Shown: positions 44,569 through 58,349, counted from the stretch's first letter. The stretch is DNA of 64,000 bases from Cavia porcellus (GCF_034190915.1 NW_026947486.1:81324044-81388043), one strand, 5' to 3'. A program made the numbers and translations. The notes: generated by a model not told the origin, from the letters alone.

Positions 44569-47500
44569 ATGGCGGCCATGGAACGGAAGCGCAAAAGCCG
44601 TGTTGTCCGCTCCCTCAGCCCAGAGTTCTGGGAGCTGGAAATCAGCGCGGGACCTGCACCAGGTGTTTCCGCCACAGCCCAGGGTGCTGACTTCAGTGAA
44701 GGAGCTCCCGGCTTTGAAGCAGACGGCCTCCTCAGTTGCTACCTGGATGATGATGACTCCGATGAGGAAGATCATAACCTAACTCAAGAGTTCCACATGA
44801 GCCAGGAAGATGACACCGACTCCGACACGGATCAGGGTGAAGAGGAGCCCAAGCAACTGCAGCTGGCTGAGCAGCGTCCTGAGAATGCTGGGCATCGACA
44901 GCCGGGCCGACCAAAGCAGCGACCAAAGAAGTTTAGCTTCACAGACGGGCAGGTGCAGGTGCTGGAAAATGTTTTCCAAGATACGAAGTACCCAGATGGC
45001 CTCAGGAGGTGAGCTGATGTCTTGGGGGTGCACCCAGGCTTTAGGGGGAATGGGCTCGTTTCCAGGTGACTTTCTCTCACTCTCCTGCTGCCCTCTTTCT
45101 GCTCTTGAGCTGAGAGCACCTGGGCTCTTCTCCTGCCTGTGTTTGAGCTTCAGTGTGATGTCGCCTTATGAACCAAGTTCAGAACCTTCTTATAGTATTG
45201 TTGTGCTTCCAGGCTGGAAACTGGTTGGTGGAGACTCCACTTCGTTTTGTTTGCATTTTGTGGTATGAGACGCACACACTAGGACTTTGCTGTGAGAACC
45301 ACTGTGAAGCATAGACATCAGCAGTGCTGGGTATTTTCATGTCATGGTTTAGTTGTCAGCAGTGTCAGCTGTGTTCACCTTGCTGTGAAACAGATCTCCG
45401 GAACATTCGTTACCTTACCAAAGCAAACTGTGCACCTGAAATGCCTCACATTTCCTCCACCCCATCAGTTCCTTACAGTGTGGACTGTAGGGTTTTGGTC
45501 TGTGAGATTGAGTTCTCCACAAGCAAGGTCTAAGTACAAGCACAGCCCGTTACTTTTTTTGTGCCCTCTTGTTTCAGTTCATATATCCCCACTGCACAGC
45601 CATCCTTCAGCATGTGTCAAAAGTTCCTTTTTAAACGTCAGGTAATATTCCCTTGCATATATTTATCCTTGTTGCTCATTTGTCTGAGGAGAAGCTGCTT
45701 TTGTGAATAGTGTTGTTGTGACCTGACAAATAGCTGTGAATATCCAGATTTCAGTGTTTTGGAGACATTCTTAGAAATGGAATCATTAAATCATAGAATT
45801 CTGTGTTTATGCTTTGAGGCCTCACAAGACTGTTTGGAAGAGAGGATATGGAAGCAGACATTCCTTTTCACAGTGCCCAAGATTCTGGTTTTTCCATGTA
45901 CTCAGCATGCTTATGATTTCTCAGGTTTGCTAGTTGTCCCAAAGATGGGGTGATGGACATCCCTGTTGTTTGGATGTGCGTTAGAGGCTAGTCGGTTGGA
46001 GCCTGTTTCCTCCTGCTTCCTGCTATTCTCTCTAGCCTCTTTGGAGAAATGTCTCACTGAGTCATTTCTGATGTCTAAACTCGACAGGTGATTGTCCCAT
46101 ATTGTCTTGTGGGAGGTGTCACTGTGTCTCTGTATGAGATGTGCTTTGCAAATATGTTGTCTCCTTCTGTGGATTTCTTTTCAATGTCTTGACTGGATTT
46201 GTTGACTCAAGGAAATGTTTATCTTCCACACCATCAATTTTTGGTAAGTTTTCCTCCTCCTTCTTGTTCCTCTTCTTTTTTGTCTTTTTTGAGACAAGGT
46301 CTTGCAGTTCTGGTGGTCCTGGGCTCACTTTATAGTCTAGCCTGGTATTGAATTTGCAAAGACCCTCCTGCCTCAGCCTCCTGAATGCTGGGATTACAAG
46401 CATGAGCCATCATGCCCAGCTTTGCATTTCTTGATTGCATTGCCTCTACTGTAAATAAATTTCCCTTAAAGGCAGAGTGGGTAGAATGGGATACTTTTGT
46501 GCTAATAGGCTTGCTCTTCACAAGGAGAGAGGAACTAATGTTTATGAATGGGTAAGGGAATGAAGCCAGAGGGGAAAATAACAAGCTACTTATATTAGTA
46601 GCTTCTATGAGTGCACAGAAAAAAATTGTGTAAATACCATTTGGAGAATTATTTTTAGCAATATCTTGAAATTTGAGAAACTACTTTGAGAAAAATTATA
46701 TGTATTAACTATTGTTAGTCTCTTTTTAAAAAAATTTTGTTATACTTTTCCATAAAATAAACATTTCTATTCTTTTATATCATAGATTTCTACATTCAGA
46801 ATTATTTTCTCAATATAATACATTTAAATATCCCTGACAGGGTAAACTTAACTAATGTGAGGGGTGAAAGCAGTGCTGATGAGGGCCTTTTTCTCGGGGA
46901 AAGAGAAAAATGTTCTTGGGGCCCTGGGAGGGTGACTGCAGTGTGCAGCCCACCACACAGTGCCTGTGTGATATTCCAGTCGTGCAGAACACTGCCTGCC
47001 TCATCCAGATCACTGAACGTGGAACATTTGTGGTTTTGTCTCCACAGAATGGAGCTGGCAAGTGCCCTGAATGTGCCTGAATCCAGAGTGAAGGTCAGTG
47101 AACCCTAGAAAAGCCCACTGGCAGGGTGGCCCATCTCCGTGTTGCTTAAGGACATAGATTTCCTGGATGTTGTGAAGCTGGTGTCATTTCTTGTCCTGTC
47201 TTATTGTGCAAGCAGACAGTAATGTTTTCTGACTGTCCCGTGCAGTATTGTGTTTAGATGTTCTGTTATCCCTTAATGCATGTACAAGTTATGCACATAA
47301 AAAAGGCCTCAGGTCGCATATTCCTTTGCTCTGAATATTGCAGTGTACATACAATATCAAATTCCCCACTTAGCAAACTATTCATTTCACAACCTAATCA
47401 AATGCATAGACCTCACGTGTTAAATGGGGAACGTCTGTATGTCTGGGTTTGCTAAAGCAGATTGTCCTCACTGGAGGACTGGTGTATGTTAGGGTGCGTT

Positions 47501-50389
47501 TCCCATGCAGTCGTGTTGGGCTCAGTTTGAGCTTCAAGGTATCCAAGTGAGTACAGGGGAAGGCAAGGTTAAAGGTGGGTTCTGTTGTGGGAAGCGACTT
47601 GAATGTAAGCATAATAACTTAGGTAAGCATGAGTGTGGTAAGAATCATTTGATGGCTGCATCTTTCTCTCCGATTTTCTCTTTCCTGCTGGGCATAGAAC
47701 TCAGGACTTCACATGTCAGTGCCTAGGGCTCTACCACTGAGCTCTTTCTCTAAAGCTAGCATTGATTAATGCTGGGAAGAGAGACTGAACGCACACAGAA
47801 AATGATCTCTAGGCAAGTATCAGATGTCTAGTTGAGCTGAAGGTGTTGAAGGAAGGTAGTGTGAAAGCTTAGTTGCCTGGTTTCCTTTTCTTTGTAAGTT
47901 TATCTAAGGTAAGGGGAGAGTAGAAGCTCCCAATTTAAATTTCTCTGTGTACATTGCAATGTCTATGTGGAAACTTTCCCCAAATAGACAGAATATGGTT
48001 GATCAGGGCATAGGATTGAAGACTTTAAAATTTGATGTAAATAGTACAATATGGGAAAAGAGTCCTATGGTGCAAAGTTTGGATAACTGAAGAAAGGTGA
48101 AATGGATAGAGAAAAATGCCAGCAATCAAAAGATGCCTTAAAAGTCATAATTAAATTCGTAAGTGAAATTTTTAAGAATAGTTTTTAACATGCAGAGGTG
48201 TGCTTTTTCTTTTACGGTCTAATGGTTGAGGGTTTGGGTTTCACAGAACAATAGATGGCATGGTCCTGAATTCAAGGTTAATTTGACCTGGACATAATTT
48301 CCCAGAGCTCTTTTTCCTTCAGGCAGTGCTGAGCAGAATGAGAGGTCCTGGGGTCAGAGAAAACCTATGTGAGATGGAAGAGCCCAGGAGATGCAGCGTA
48401 AAAAGCAGGGCATGGGTGAGAAAATCAGGATGAGCTCATCAGCAGCGCTGTTGCAGAGTGCATGACAGGGAGCAGTGGGGAAATGGGCTGAGCATGTGCT
48501 GATGGGGCTCAGGGGCAGCCCAGCACAGCGGGACACTGAGCGCTGACATCCCAATGCACAGGCCTGGTCTACACAGCCTGTCTCAGCTCGAAGATGTGGG
48601 GAAGGAGTGGGGAGCATTTTCTCAGGCTGCCTGACAAATCCCAAGCACAGCTGATCCCAGATGTGGAGGGCCTTTCTCCCCACCCTGGCTGTGGGCCTCT
48701 CTGACCGGAGTCCTGAGGGAACAGGGGCTGCAACAAACCAGTGAAGCAGGGGAAAGTTGTCAATGTGTGACATTTCTGCTGCCTGAAGTTCCCAACAACC
48801 TCACACAGGGTACCTCTCTCCTGTGCGTGGTAATACAATGGTAGGAAGTGAGGCTCTGGATTAAGACATCATGTCAGCTCACCTGTGATATTGTGCTGTG
48901 CTTGCTGCTGTGTAGATGCAGAAGCCACCAGGGGACACTTTACCTATCATGCACACCTGTCCTGCTGCCTTGGGCTTCTTGAGAGGTATATCCTTGTGGG
49001 GAAGCAGGTGTGAGGCAGGGAATGAAAGCCATTTGTGTCATTAACATGTGCAGTACGGCAGGTTCACAAATGTTTAAGTCCTCGTGAATCCTGCACAACT
49101 GGGAGTGCAAGATGGCCAAGAGAGCACAGTGACATATGGCTCAGTTGTTGGTCTGGCTGCAGAGGACTGTGTAGCAGAGGTTTAGAGAGGAGCAGTGCTG
49201 TGGCCCCTTCTGCTCCTCGTCACTGCTGGGGACTCCTTTTCCTGGAAGCACTTTCACTTTTGTGTCTTGGGACCAGGGCCGGGCCGTGCTTGCCCAGGTG
49301 GGGCAGTGGGACTTTGGGTGCCAGGCAGGCTGATCCAGGACTTGGAAGAGCTGATGAAATGTTGTGAGCTGACTTGTCTTAGGGGTGTGGCAGACTGGAG
49401 GGAGAAAACAGAATGTTGGTTATGATGGCAATTTTCTTCCTCCTAAAAAAATGGGATGCCAAGGACTTGGGAGTTTTAGTTCACTTGGAATGATGGGTTG
49501 TCAACTCGCCCTATACGACAGGCTACAAGTCACAGCACTGTCCAGGCTCCCTGTCCCACTGACTGCCTTTAGCTGTCAAAGGGCTACATGGGATGGAGGG
49601 TCCTGACATTTCCTTGAGTGAAGCCTCTTTCAAAAAGGCCCAGATATTCCATCCTGCCGGTACTTTCCTTCTCACTGAAGGTGGGATTGTCAAACTGGGA
49701 GCTGTCTCCCTGCTTAGGACTTTACCTACAGATCTCAGGGTGACACGCTGAAGCCCCCACACGTGGTAGAGCTCCTCCTTCTGAGCACGAGCCAGCTGGC
49801 CAGTGTCAGGTCAGCAGTTAGGGTGCTAAGTTCCTTTATCTCTTAGGAGCCCTGGAGTTCTCATCCATCACTGGAGCCACTTTTCATTGGGGGCTGTCCC
49901 ACAGCTGGAAGAAACCATTGAGGAATAATGAGCTGGGGAGCAGAGGGGACACCCTGTAGCCCGGTTCCTGAGCAGGCCATGTAGCTTGTGCTCTCTAAGG
50001 ATTTGGAAGATGAAGTGTGATCATGTTTCTACAGTTATTTTGATTGTCCTGAGCTTCACATGGAACTCAAGGCCCTGTGCAGACTCGGCCCGTGGTCCCC
50101 CTGTGATGTCCAGCCTCAGTCTCCTAAGGTGTTTCAGTCTGAAAAAAGTAGCTTGCCTCCTGCAATCTTAAGTGTCAGTTGCAAAGGAAGTTATATGGTT
50201 GGTGTCTTTGTTCCTTTATGGTAACGATTCCTGTGTACTAACCCTGTCAGTTTTCCCCTCTGCCCTCAGGTTTGGTTTAAAAATGAGAGAGCCAAATACA
50301 GGAAAGCTGTGAGGGAAGCTCGGCTCAGGAGAGTACCACCTGATTCCCAGGACCACGCTGTCAGTGAGGCGGAGGAAGAGCTGCTGTAG
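44569..50389 (+). CDS. Rhox: Rhox-type homeodomain protein, gene D (type-1, intact, 3 exons)
   Basis: Exons 44569-45008, 47048-47093 (46 nt) and 50270-50389 join in frame to a 201-residue protein. It starts MAAMERK, has an acidic run (DDDDSDEED) and a homeodomain at about 117-176. Core residues F8, L16, F20, W48, F49, N51 and R53 are kept. Position 50 is Lys, unlike Asn in B. Position 52 is Glu (codon GAG) where B, C and the other terminal exons have Arg. As position 17 is also Glu, the usual 17-52 salt bridge cannot form, so stability or DNA binding may be altered. The basic run before the homeodomain is weaker (GRPKQRPKK). Introns are about 2.0 and 3.2 kb and collinear with gene B. Expected to be nuclear; its role as a germ-line or placental regulator is inferred from the family. 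Confidence 0.88.
46288..46425 (-). mobile_element. B1-like SINE in intron 1 of gene D
   Basis: Antisense, ending 'ctgggattacaagcatgagc'. Same insertion as at 3762 and 12908. Confidence 0.8.
47690..47760 (-). mobile_element. tRNA-type SINE fragment, intron 2 of gene D
   Basis: Minus-strand fragment with 'agggctctaccactgagctc'. The gene B counterpart is at 14698-14770. Confidence 0.5.
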
Positions 50390-50494
50390 GATGCTGTCCT
50401 GTTTGAATAGGCAGATTGTTCTTGGAGTTTATTTGTTGTTGTTAGTGATACTGTTTCTCTATTCCATAATGCTATTCATAACACTGGTTTTTGC

Positions 50495-50500
50495 AATAAA
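50495..50500 (+). terminator. Polyadenylation signal of gene D
   Basis: AATAAA 106 bases after the TAG. Confidence 0.8.
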
Positions 50501-53033
50501 GTTGTGAATTCTTAGCATTTGTGTTTTCTGTTCTTTATGGGGTTTGTTACACCTGCATAAAATGTGCTTGGCAAATGTCATTTCAACAGAATAATGAAGT
50601 GTCTCCTGTGATGAAATGTCTTCTTGTGTTAACCTTAAGAGGACTTGGAAATTAGTCTTTTACATGATATGTTGAGTTATGAATGACCAATATTTATTAC
50701 TTATTTCTCTGTTCCTGGAAACTGAACCATTGCTTCCTCAAGAGTGTGGTGACATTTGCAAATCTCCCCTGTGTGCAAAAGAGGCTGGGCAGGTCCCTGG
50801 TGAGAGGACACCATGTGCACGCCAGACTGGGTCTCATCCACACTAAGGAGTTTAGTGGCAACACTGGACTCTGAGAGCAGCTCCCCAAGATGTGACTCCT
50901 GCTGAGTGGCAAGGTGGCAGAGGCACAGCCATCTGCTTTGCTCCCATGCCTGCTCAGTGTCCTCCAGGCTGGGGAGCACACAGGGTCCCAGGGGAGCTGT
51001 GAAGCAGATGTCCTGCTGTTTCTTTGGAAAATCAGGCCTCAATCCCACAGAGGCCAGAGAGGCTGCTGTGCATTTCTGTCCCATCCCGAGACCAGTGACC
51101 AAATCATCACCCTTGCAGAGATGCTGAGCACCTCTCCTCCTCTTACCTTGGACTTTGTGAGCCCTATTGTGGATCTCCACTTCCTGGTGGCTTCAAGTTG
51201 AAAGCAGGTCATCTCACCAGAGCCACTGAAAGCCAGAATAAATAATGCAGCTCCATGAGCACAGGTCCAGGGAAAGCAAGCTTTGGAATGAACTGCTGGT
51301 TGCAGGAGTTCTCATCCTCTGATTTGGACTACAAGTGTAGAAACAAAATCAGCAGAGGTGTAGGCACAGAACACTGTGAGTACCACTGTGCTAAAGCATT
51401 AAGGTGTTCTGAGATGAACATTTGCTTTGAGTTAATCTTTGGCGGTGTGAGTGTCCTGCAAGGAGTTTTACATTAAAGGTCACGAACCTTGGAAAGCGCA
51501 GTCCTAAGGGACAGTGAGTGCAGGGCCACACACAAGGTACAGTGGTGACTGCAGGTGCCCTCTGCGAGTGGCTGTGTGTTCTGTGCGGCTTTTCCTTTTT
51601 GTTTTCAAAGGCCTGTTTGTCCTAAGTCAATCAACAGTCTCTGAATGATTCTCTGGCTTTCAGTTTCTCAGGTACCCCTGTGGGTGACTAACTTGGTCCG
51701 TGATCCAGTCTCCCAGTGAGCTAAGATTTAAGACAGGTGAGCACTGGATGATTCTTTCTTGGCTGGATGCCTTCCCCCCATGGGGTTAGATCCTCTCCCA
51801 AGATGCCTCTTCACTGGCCCTGCAGTGGGAGCAGTGCAGAGTACCAGGGAAGATGCAGTTTGCTTTCTCAAAGCCTCTGATGGGGGAATTGGTCTGGTGG
51901 TTTGCACTTCACTTTGCCTTGCTCTGTAGCTCTTCCCGTGTAATGACCTCCCTGTACAATGGCTGCTCTGACCTCCGAGTGCCTTTTGTCCACGTTTGTA
52001 CATCTTCTGCATAGAGCCTCAGTGTCTCTTCTGTGCAGCACACCTTGTTCATACGGTGGTGTAGTTGTTGCTGTGTGTATCATACAGTGCGGTGCAGGAG
52101 TTTTATATTCTATTTCGTGCTGCAGTAGGCATCTAGGATCCAGAGGTCAAAGCAAAGCCATCGAGTTGGAGTTTCCTCTGAGCATTTCCTTGTTCTGAAT
52201 ATTGGAACACACGGCCTTTACCGAACTCCTCATTTGAAAACCAATTCCATGAACATCCTGGTCACAGGAACAGAACACACTGCTTAAAGCAGTAGTTTCT
52301 ATGTGTGCATCCTGGTTCCCATGACTGCAATCCTTAGCTTTGGAGCCCAGGAGCTTTCTGGTACCCATCTTCTGAAAGTTCCATGAGAACCAGGCAGCAC
52401 AATGGAGTTACTCCTCCTGTGACCTTGATGAGTTTTGCAGGGATGTTGCTTGAGATCAAACCCAGGCCATCATGTATTCTGGGCAAGTCCTCTACCATTG
52501 AACTACACCCCATTCCTAGTCTTCTCCATTGTGAATAGCAGGGTTTAGAAATTATTTTGTGCTGTATAACACAGTACTTGATCTACTGTTACACAATTTG
52601 AGGGGACACCATCCAGAGACTGATGCCACTGACACCTTCTCCTTACTCCTCATCTTAAGGATAGTACTTACTGCAGGGAAGAATGACATTTATTTCAGGG
52701 TTTACTGAGATTCTTCCAATGTTCCCTTCCTTGTAGCCAGAGCAGTAGGGTTCTCCCCAGGAAAGGGAATCTTTCCCTAATCAGCAACTTTTTCTTAGCA
52801 CACTTACCCTCACTTTTCTTTGTGTAATGCGCACAAGATTGTTATTGTTTGGCCAGTGAGATAAACGTTCATGGATCTTGCAGCGATTCCTGGGAAAGAG
52901 GTTCATCATTTCATCCTGCTTTTGCAAGCTGAAAACCTTTTTCTTTTGGGAGACTCCTGGCTTACATGAAGATGACACTATCACCTTTCTGCACTCTAGG
53001 GCGTTTTGAATAATAGCCAGTACGTTGTCGTTG

Positions 53034-53034
<1 letters not shown>

Positions 53035-53078
<44 letters not shown>
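53035..53078 (+). repeat. (T)44 tract, tail of a minus-strand SINE
   Basis: Uninterrupted T run joined to a B1-like element (about 53079-53200). The block copy at 5036-5165 has only a short, broken T tract, so this one has expanded or been replaced. Confidence 0.9.
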
Positions 53079-53080
<2 letters not shown>

Positions 53081-53805
53081 GGGCGGGACTGGCTTTTGCT
53101 ATGTAGTATATGTGGGCGTTGAATTCACTCTGTGGACTTGGCTGGCCTGTGACTCACAGAGATCCTCCTGCCTCAGCCTCCTGAGTGCTGGGATGGCACT
53201 CTTACGTTATTTTTCCAGGCTTCTCTTCTTTTGATAGGTGAGGGTATGTCAGTCTGGGGCAGTGTGGTGGCTTGGGAGGGAAAACAGAGGATTCCTTCAG
53301 AAAAATTCAGTCTCTTAGTGACCCTGCCCTCTCTTGGGCCTTGAATTCTTTGCCTTACGCTGTGTGCACCAGCCATGTTCAGCTCCTCAGGCCTTTCTCC
53401 CCTCCCCCGTCCATCCCACACAGGGCTTAGCTGTAAGGGGCTGCAGTCTCTGACCTCTCACTCAAGCCCCACAGTTTGGTCACATCATCTCTAGGGAAAC
53501 AACCAGCCTCCCTGGAAAGCACTCAGTGTTCCCATGTCTGTGCTTTCAGGTCTAGAGGCGTTCACGCCATTTTCACCCTGTTCCTAGAGCCCAAGTGTGT
53601 TTTCTCTACCAGGACTTACGTCCCCCAATATACTTGCAAACCCAGTCTTCTGGCCATAGATAAAAGCAGGAGCAAAAGACAGCTCTGTATTTTTTCTGCA
53701 TTAACCCTTTAGGGAGCAGGCTCATGCTCCATCGATATTCACTTATAGTCTTGAATGTTATGTTTTTCTTAATCAGTGTCACACTCCTGTGTCTTTGTTT
53801 GCGTT

Positions 53806-54100
53806 TTTATGACAAGATCTTGCTATACAGTTGAGGGTAGTCTCAAGGTTACTTTTAGCCTAGGCTGCTCTTGAACTTGCAGAAATCCTCCTGCCTCAGC
53901 CTCTTTAGTGTTCCACACTCAGTCTTGTTAGAGAGAGAGAGAAAGAGTGTTTGTGTGTGCATGTGTGTGTGTGTGTGTTTGCATTTTTGGGACAAGGTCT
54001 TGCTATGCATTTGAGGCTGCTCTGCATCTTACTTTGCAACCTAGGCTGGTCCCAAACTTGCACTGATCCTCCTGACTCAGTCTCCCGAGTGTGCCACCCT
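53806..54100 (-). mobile_element. Two B1-like SINEs separated by GA and TG repeats
   Basis: Antisense copies at 53806-53925 and 53986-54100, with gagaga (about 53934-53947) and TG tracts between them. They equal the pair at 5768-6070. Confidence 0.7.
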
Positions 54101-57100
54101 CATTTTTGCCCATCATTCCAGAACTATGGGCAAGGTCAGAGCTCCGGAGTAGAGCTGTGAGTCCAATGGTCTATATTTTATTTTCAATAGTACCTCAATG
54201 ACTTCTGTCTACTGAAATACAAATCTTAAAGGGTAGATTTTCTGTGTTCTCCAAACTGACCTGCCAATATTTTACACTGTATCACTGAAAAAGTCCCCAC
54301 TTGAAATCATACTGCGGTCTCCCTCAAGCTAGAGTTTCACAGGGTTTCACAAACAAGGGACGCAAAGTAGTCATGAAGTTGCATTCAGGCTCTGCTAGCA
54401 TGACTGGTCCACCTGAACCCCCATGAATCACAGCTTCCAAACGAAGCCAGAGCCTCTAGGAGAAGGACAGAATGGAAATTAAGTTTTCTCACACTCCAAA
54501 CCCAAGAATCTTCTCTTTGTCTACTTTTGATTCCTGTTTTCACCCTCTTTTCATACTTATCAGTGTCAAACATGTGCAACATGATTTCTTATAACACAAG
54601 GCAGAGAGACACAGATAATTTCAACATGGGTCCAAAGACAGGATATTTTGATATGGGAAGTGAAGAGAAGACCCAGCGGAAAAGAAGTCCAGCATCAGAG
54701 CTGGCCCAGGGATGCTGCAGGGCTGTGGGAAGCTGAGTGTTGACAGGCCGAGGTCAGGTGGGTAGTATTTCTGGAAGGCAGCCAGGGGAGCAGGAGTGGT
54801 TTTGACAGATGAACTTTACAAACCCACTGAAAGAGGCAGGTACCCCAGGAGGCCAGGGGAAGAGCAGGGGCCAGGTAGGGGGGGAAGCAGAAGCAGCAGG
54901 GAGGGCAGGCCTGCAGGGAGAGCATCTCTATGTGGTGGCAGTGTGTGGAGCCTGGCTGTGCAGCTCTCCTGCTCTGGTGCTGCCTACTCCTACGGGGCTG
55001 TGTCCTGTGTGTGAGTTGAGACGGGGTCCACTAGGTAGTTCAGGATGTCACTGAACTCACTGTGTATTCCTGATTGACCTCACAGTCACAGGGACTCCCC
55101 TGCCTGACCCTCCCAGGTACTGGGATTATAGGCCTGGGCCACCATGCCTGGCTCCCTAGCAGGTCTTCTGCAAGAGCAGACCTGCTGCTACTCATCTTCT
55201 CCCTGGCTTGGCAGCTGTGCATTGACTTCCCCTATCTCTGCCTCGTCGCTGCCAGGATGCTCAGTGTGGGGAGCCCCTGAAGGTCATGCCGTCCTCACAA
55301 AGGTGTCACCCTAGGCTCACCACACAAAGGACACAAAGGAAGATGGTCCCAGGTAGACCCCGGGCACCCTGTGGCCAGGTCAAAAGGGAAAGAGGAGAGA
55401 ACCAGGGCAGTCTTTCTAAAGAGTAGTGCACAGGCAGGAGGCCCTTGCCCTGATGATTGGGCTTCCTGGCTGAGTGCCCTTGACCTGCCATAGAAAGCAT
55501 GGAAATGCACAGAGCCAGAGTGAGGAGGTGCAGATGCCGTCCTGCTGCTTCCCACCCAAGATGACTGGGGGCTCCTGTAGTGGAAGGGCTCTTGAGAAGA
55601 AATTCATCCAGGACAGCAGTGCTCAGACAGGCACAGAGGAGAGTTGCTCCAGCACCGAGCCCGGTTGTCAGCACTGCCAGGCCTCCAGCAACCATGGCAA
55701 GTGGAGGTTTTCAAGGGTGTCCTTAAATGACTTTTGCAAGTGCCAAGCTCAGAGTTGGAACTGTCCAGCATGTTTTCGTTGTGGCCTGAGATGCTGCACC
55801 CTTGTGCTCAAGACCACCTGAAGGAGGAGACATGTGACCACCTTGACCTACTAAAGCCTGGGTTCAGAGCAAAGGACAGAATCCAAGAACATGGCATCAA
55901 GTATAAAATGTACTTTAGTTACTCTGCAGGGCATAGTGGAATTATTGAACCTATGAGCTTTGAAATTAGCAAATCTCAGAGGCAATCATTAAGGTACAAG
56001 CAGGGGAATAAAGGTAATTGTTTAAATGTTTTTGTACAGGGCACTGAACTGAGGACTTTGCCTGCTAGGCAGGTGCTTCTGCTGAGGAGCGATATCCCTG
56101 GCATTAATTGTTACTTTTCTTCTGTCATTGTTGTTTTGTGTTGTGACAGGGTCTCTCTACCTAGTTGAAAGTGAACCTGAGCTCATTAGAAGCCCAGGCT
56201 CTCCTAGGACTCATGGTGATCCTACTGCATGAGCCTGTCTAGTTGCTTGGTAATGCAGGGAAATAAAATGAACGAAAAAAATCTGCTTCCCCTATTCTAG
56301 GTGCACAATTAATTTTCTGTAACTGTGTGTAATATGAAGAGCCATAATTCCAGAAATCCATGATACACGGGCTAGCATTTTTCTTGTATGTCCACTAAGG
56401 TAGTTACCAGGTTTCTGGAGCTGTATCCTGCCGGGTTCACTAATGTGTGCACTCGTGTGGGGGCTTAGTGTGACCTTGAAAATATTCAAAAGGGGGCAGG
56501 AAATTGCACGAATAAAAAGGGGTTCATTGGTAAGATATTATTGGAAGCAAGCCTGAGAATTCTGGTGAACATTAATTGATAGATATTTCCTTCCTTAATT
56601 TTATCTTCAGATGCTTTCTTTTCTTTTTGCACTGGGTGCCCAGTGCCTCTCACATAAAAGTCCAGGTCTCTACCCCTGAGCTGCACAACCATTCCCAAAT
56701 ACACTCATATTGAGAAGTGAGAGGAGATTCCCAAATAACAGTCTTCAGAGCAAGACGTGGATGTGTGACCAGCTGAGAGTGATGAAGGAAGTTAGCTCAA
56801 AAGGTCAGTGTCCTCGTCTTGCATTCCTTACAAGTTTTGGTAAGGGGAGGGAGAGCGGGGAAGCTCACAATTCACATTTCACTATGTCTGCGCAAAATCC
56901 ATGTCAAACAATTGCCCCAAATACTCACAATGTTGTTGCAATAGGGAGTATTACTGCAGGGTTTGGAAATGGATTCAGGAATGAAACAGACAGAAAGGGT
57001 AGTATAGAATTGCTATTGGTTAACATAAGAAACATGAAAAGGGCAGAGAATAATATAAACAGCCAGAGATGCTCATAGTTGCATTCATAAGGTAGTCTAC

Positions 57101-58349
57101 AGTGAGTATAATATTCATTCTGGCTTGGAAAGGTGTACTTTTCTTTCTCCATAGTACTATTTTGTGGAGGTGACTTTTCTGGAACAATCGGTGGTGTGGT
57201 CCTCATTTCAAGGTAGATTTGAACCCGAATTAATGTCAAGGACTTCATATCGCTTCTAGCAGCGCTGAGAAACTTAAAATTTGGTCATGGGGTCAGAGGA
57301 AAACCGCATGAGATGGGAGAACCCAGGAGATACAGCATGAACAGCAGGGCGTGGTTGTGAAAGTCAGGATGAGCTCATCAGCAGCACTGTTGCAGACTGC
57401 ATCAGAGACAGCAGTGGGGAAATGGGCTGGGGATGTGGTGGGGTCTCCAGGAAAGCAGCGAAGCCGAGCTGGCCCCTGAGAACTGGTATCCTAATGCTCA
57501 GGCTATGTCCATGCAAGCTGTCTCAGCTGGGAGATGCTGAGAGGTGGGGTGAATTTTCTCAGGGTGCCTGAAAATGCCAAGCACAGAGTTTCTGAGATGT
57601 GGAGGGGCTTTCTCCCCACCATGTTGTGGGCTTCTCTCACTGGAGTCCTGAGGGAACAGGAGCCACAGCAAACAAGTGATGGAGAGGAAAGTTCTCAGTG
57701 CGCCCAATCTCTGCAGCCTGAAGTTCCCAAGAACCTCATGCGTGGTCTCCCCTCCTGTGCAGGGTGATAGGACAGGTAGGAATCTAGGCTGTAGAAACAG
57801 ACCTGATGTCAGCTCACACGTGACAGTGTGCTGTGCATGCTGCTGTGTAGATGCAGATGCCAGCAGTGGACACTTTGCACCCTGTGTAAAGCAGCTCTGC
57901 TGCTATGGGCTGCTTGAGAGCTGTATTCATATCACAAAGCAGGCGAGAGCCTGGGAGACAGAAGGCCACCTGTCTCATCACAGTTTGCATTGTGTGAGCT
58001 TCACAAATAGTTAAGTTCTTGGGAATCATCCTCAACTGGAAGTCTGAGAAGGTATCCAGAGCACAGAGATTTGTGACACACTTCTTGGTTGGCCTGCAGA
58101 GGAATGGGTAGGAGAGGTTTGCACAGGAGCAGGTCTACCACTCTTTCTAACTGTCACTGCATGGAGGGGTCCGTCTTCCTGGAAAGCCCTTCCACCTTTG
58201 TTCCTTGGGAACCAGGGCTGGGCTGTGCATGTCTGGGTGATGCAACAAGAGGAGAGCTGCTGCTGAGCAAATACCATGGCAGTGGCCTGTGAGAAGCTGA
58301 CTCTCTGTCCTTCCCTTGTCCTGGCTCAGCTGTAACACTGCTGTGAGGT

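Larger units (their letters stand above)
50501..58340 (+). repeat. Downstream block of unit D
   Basis: No gene seen. It parallels 17640-24000 and, from 52367, also 4371-8240. The last part (about 56270-58290) follows intron 2 of gene C, then jumps to sequence that lies 3' of gene C, so the type-2 terminal exon is missing. SINEs lie at about 52400, 53079, 53806, 53986, 56030, 56140 and 56620. Confidence 0.7.
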
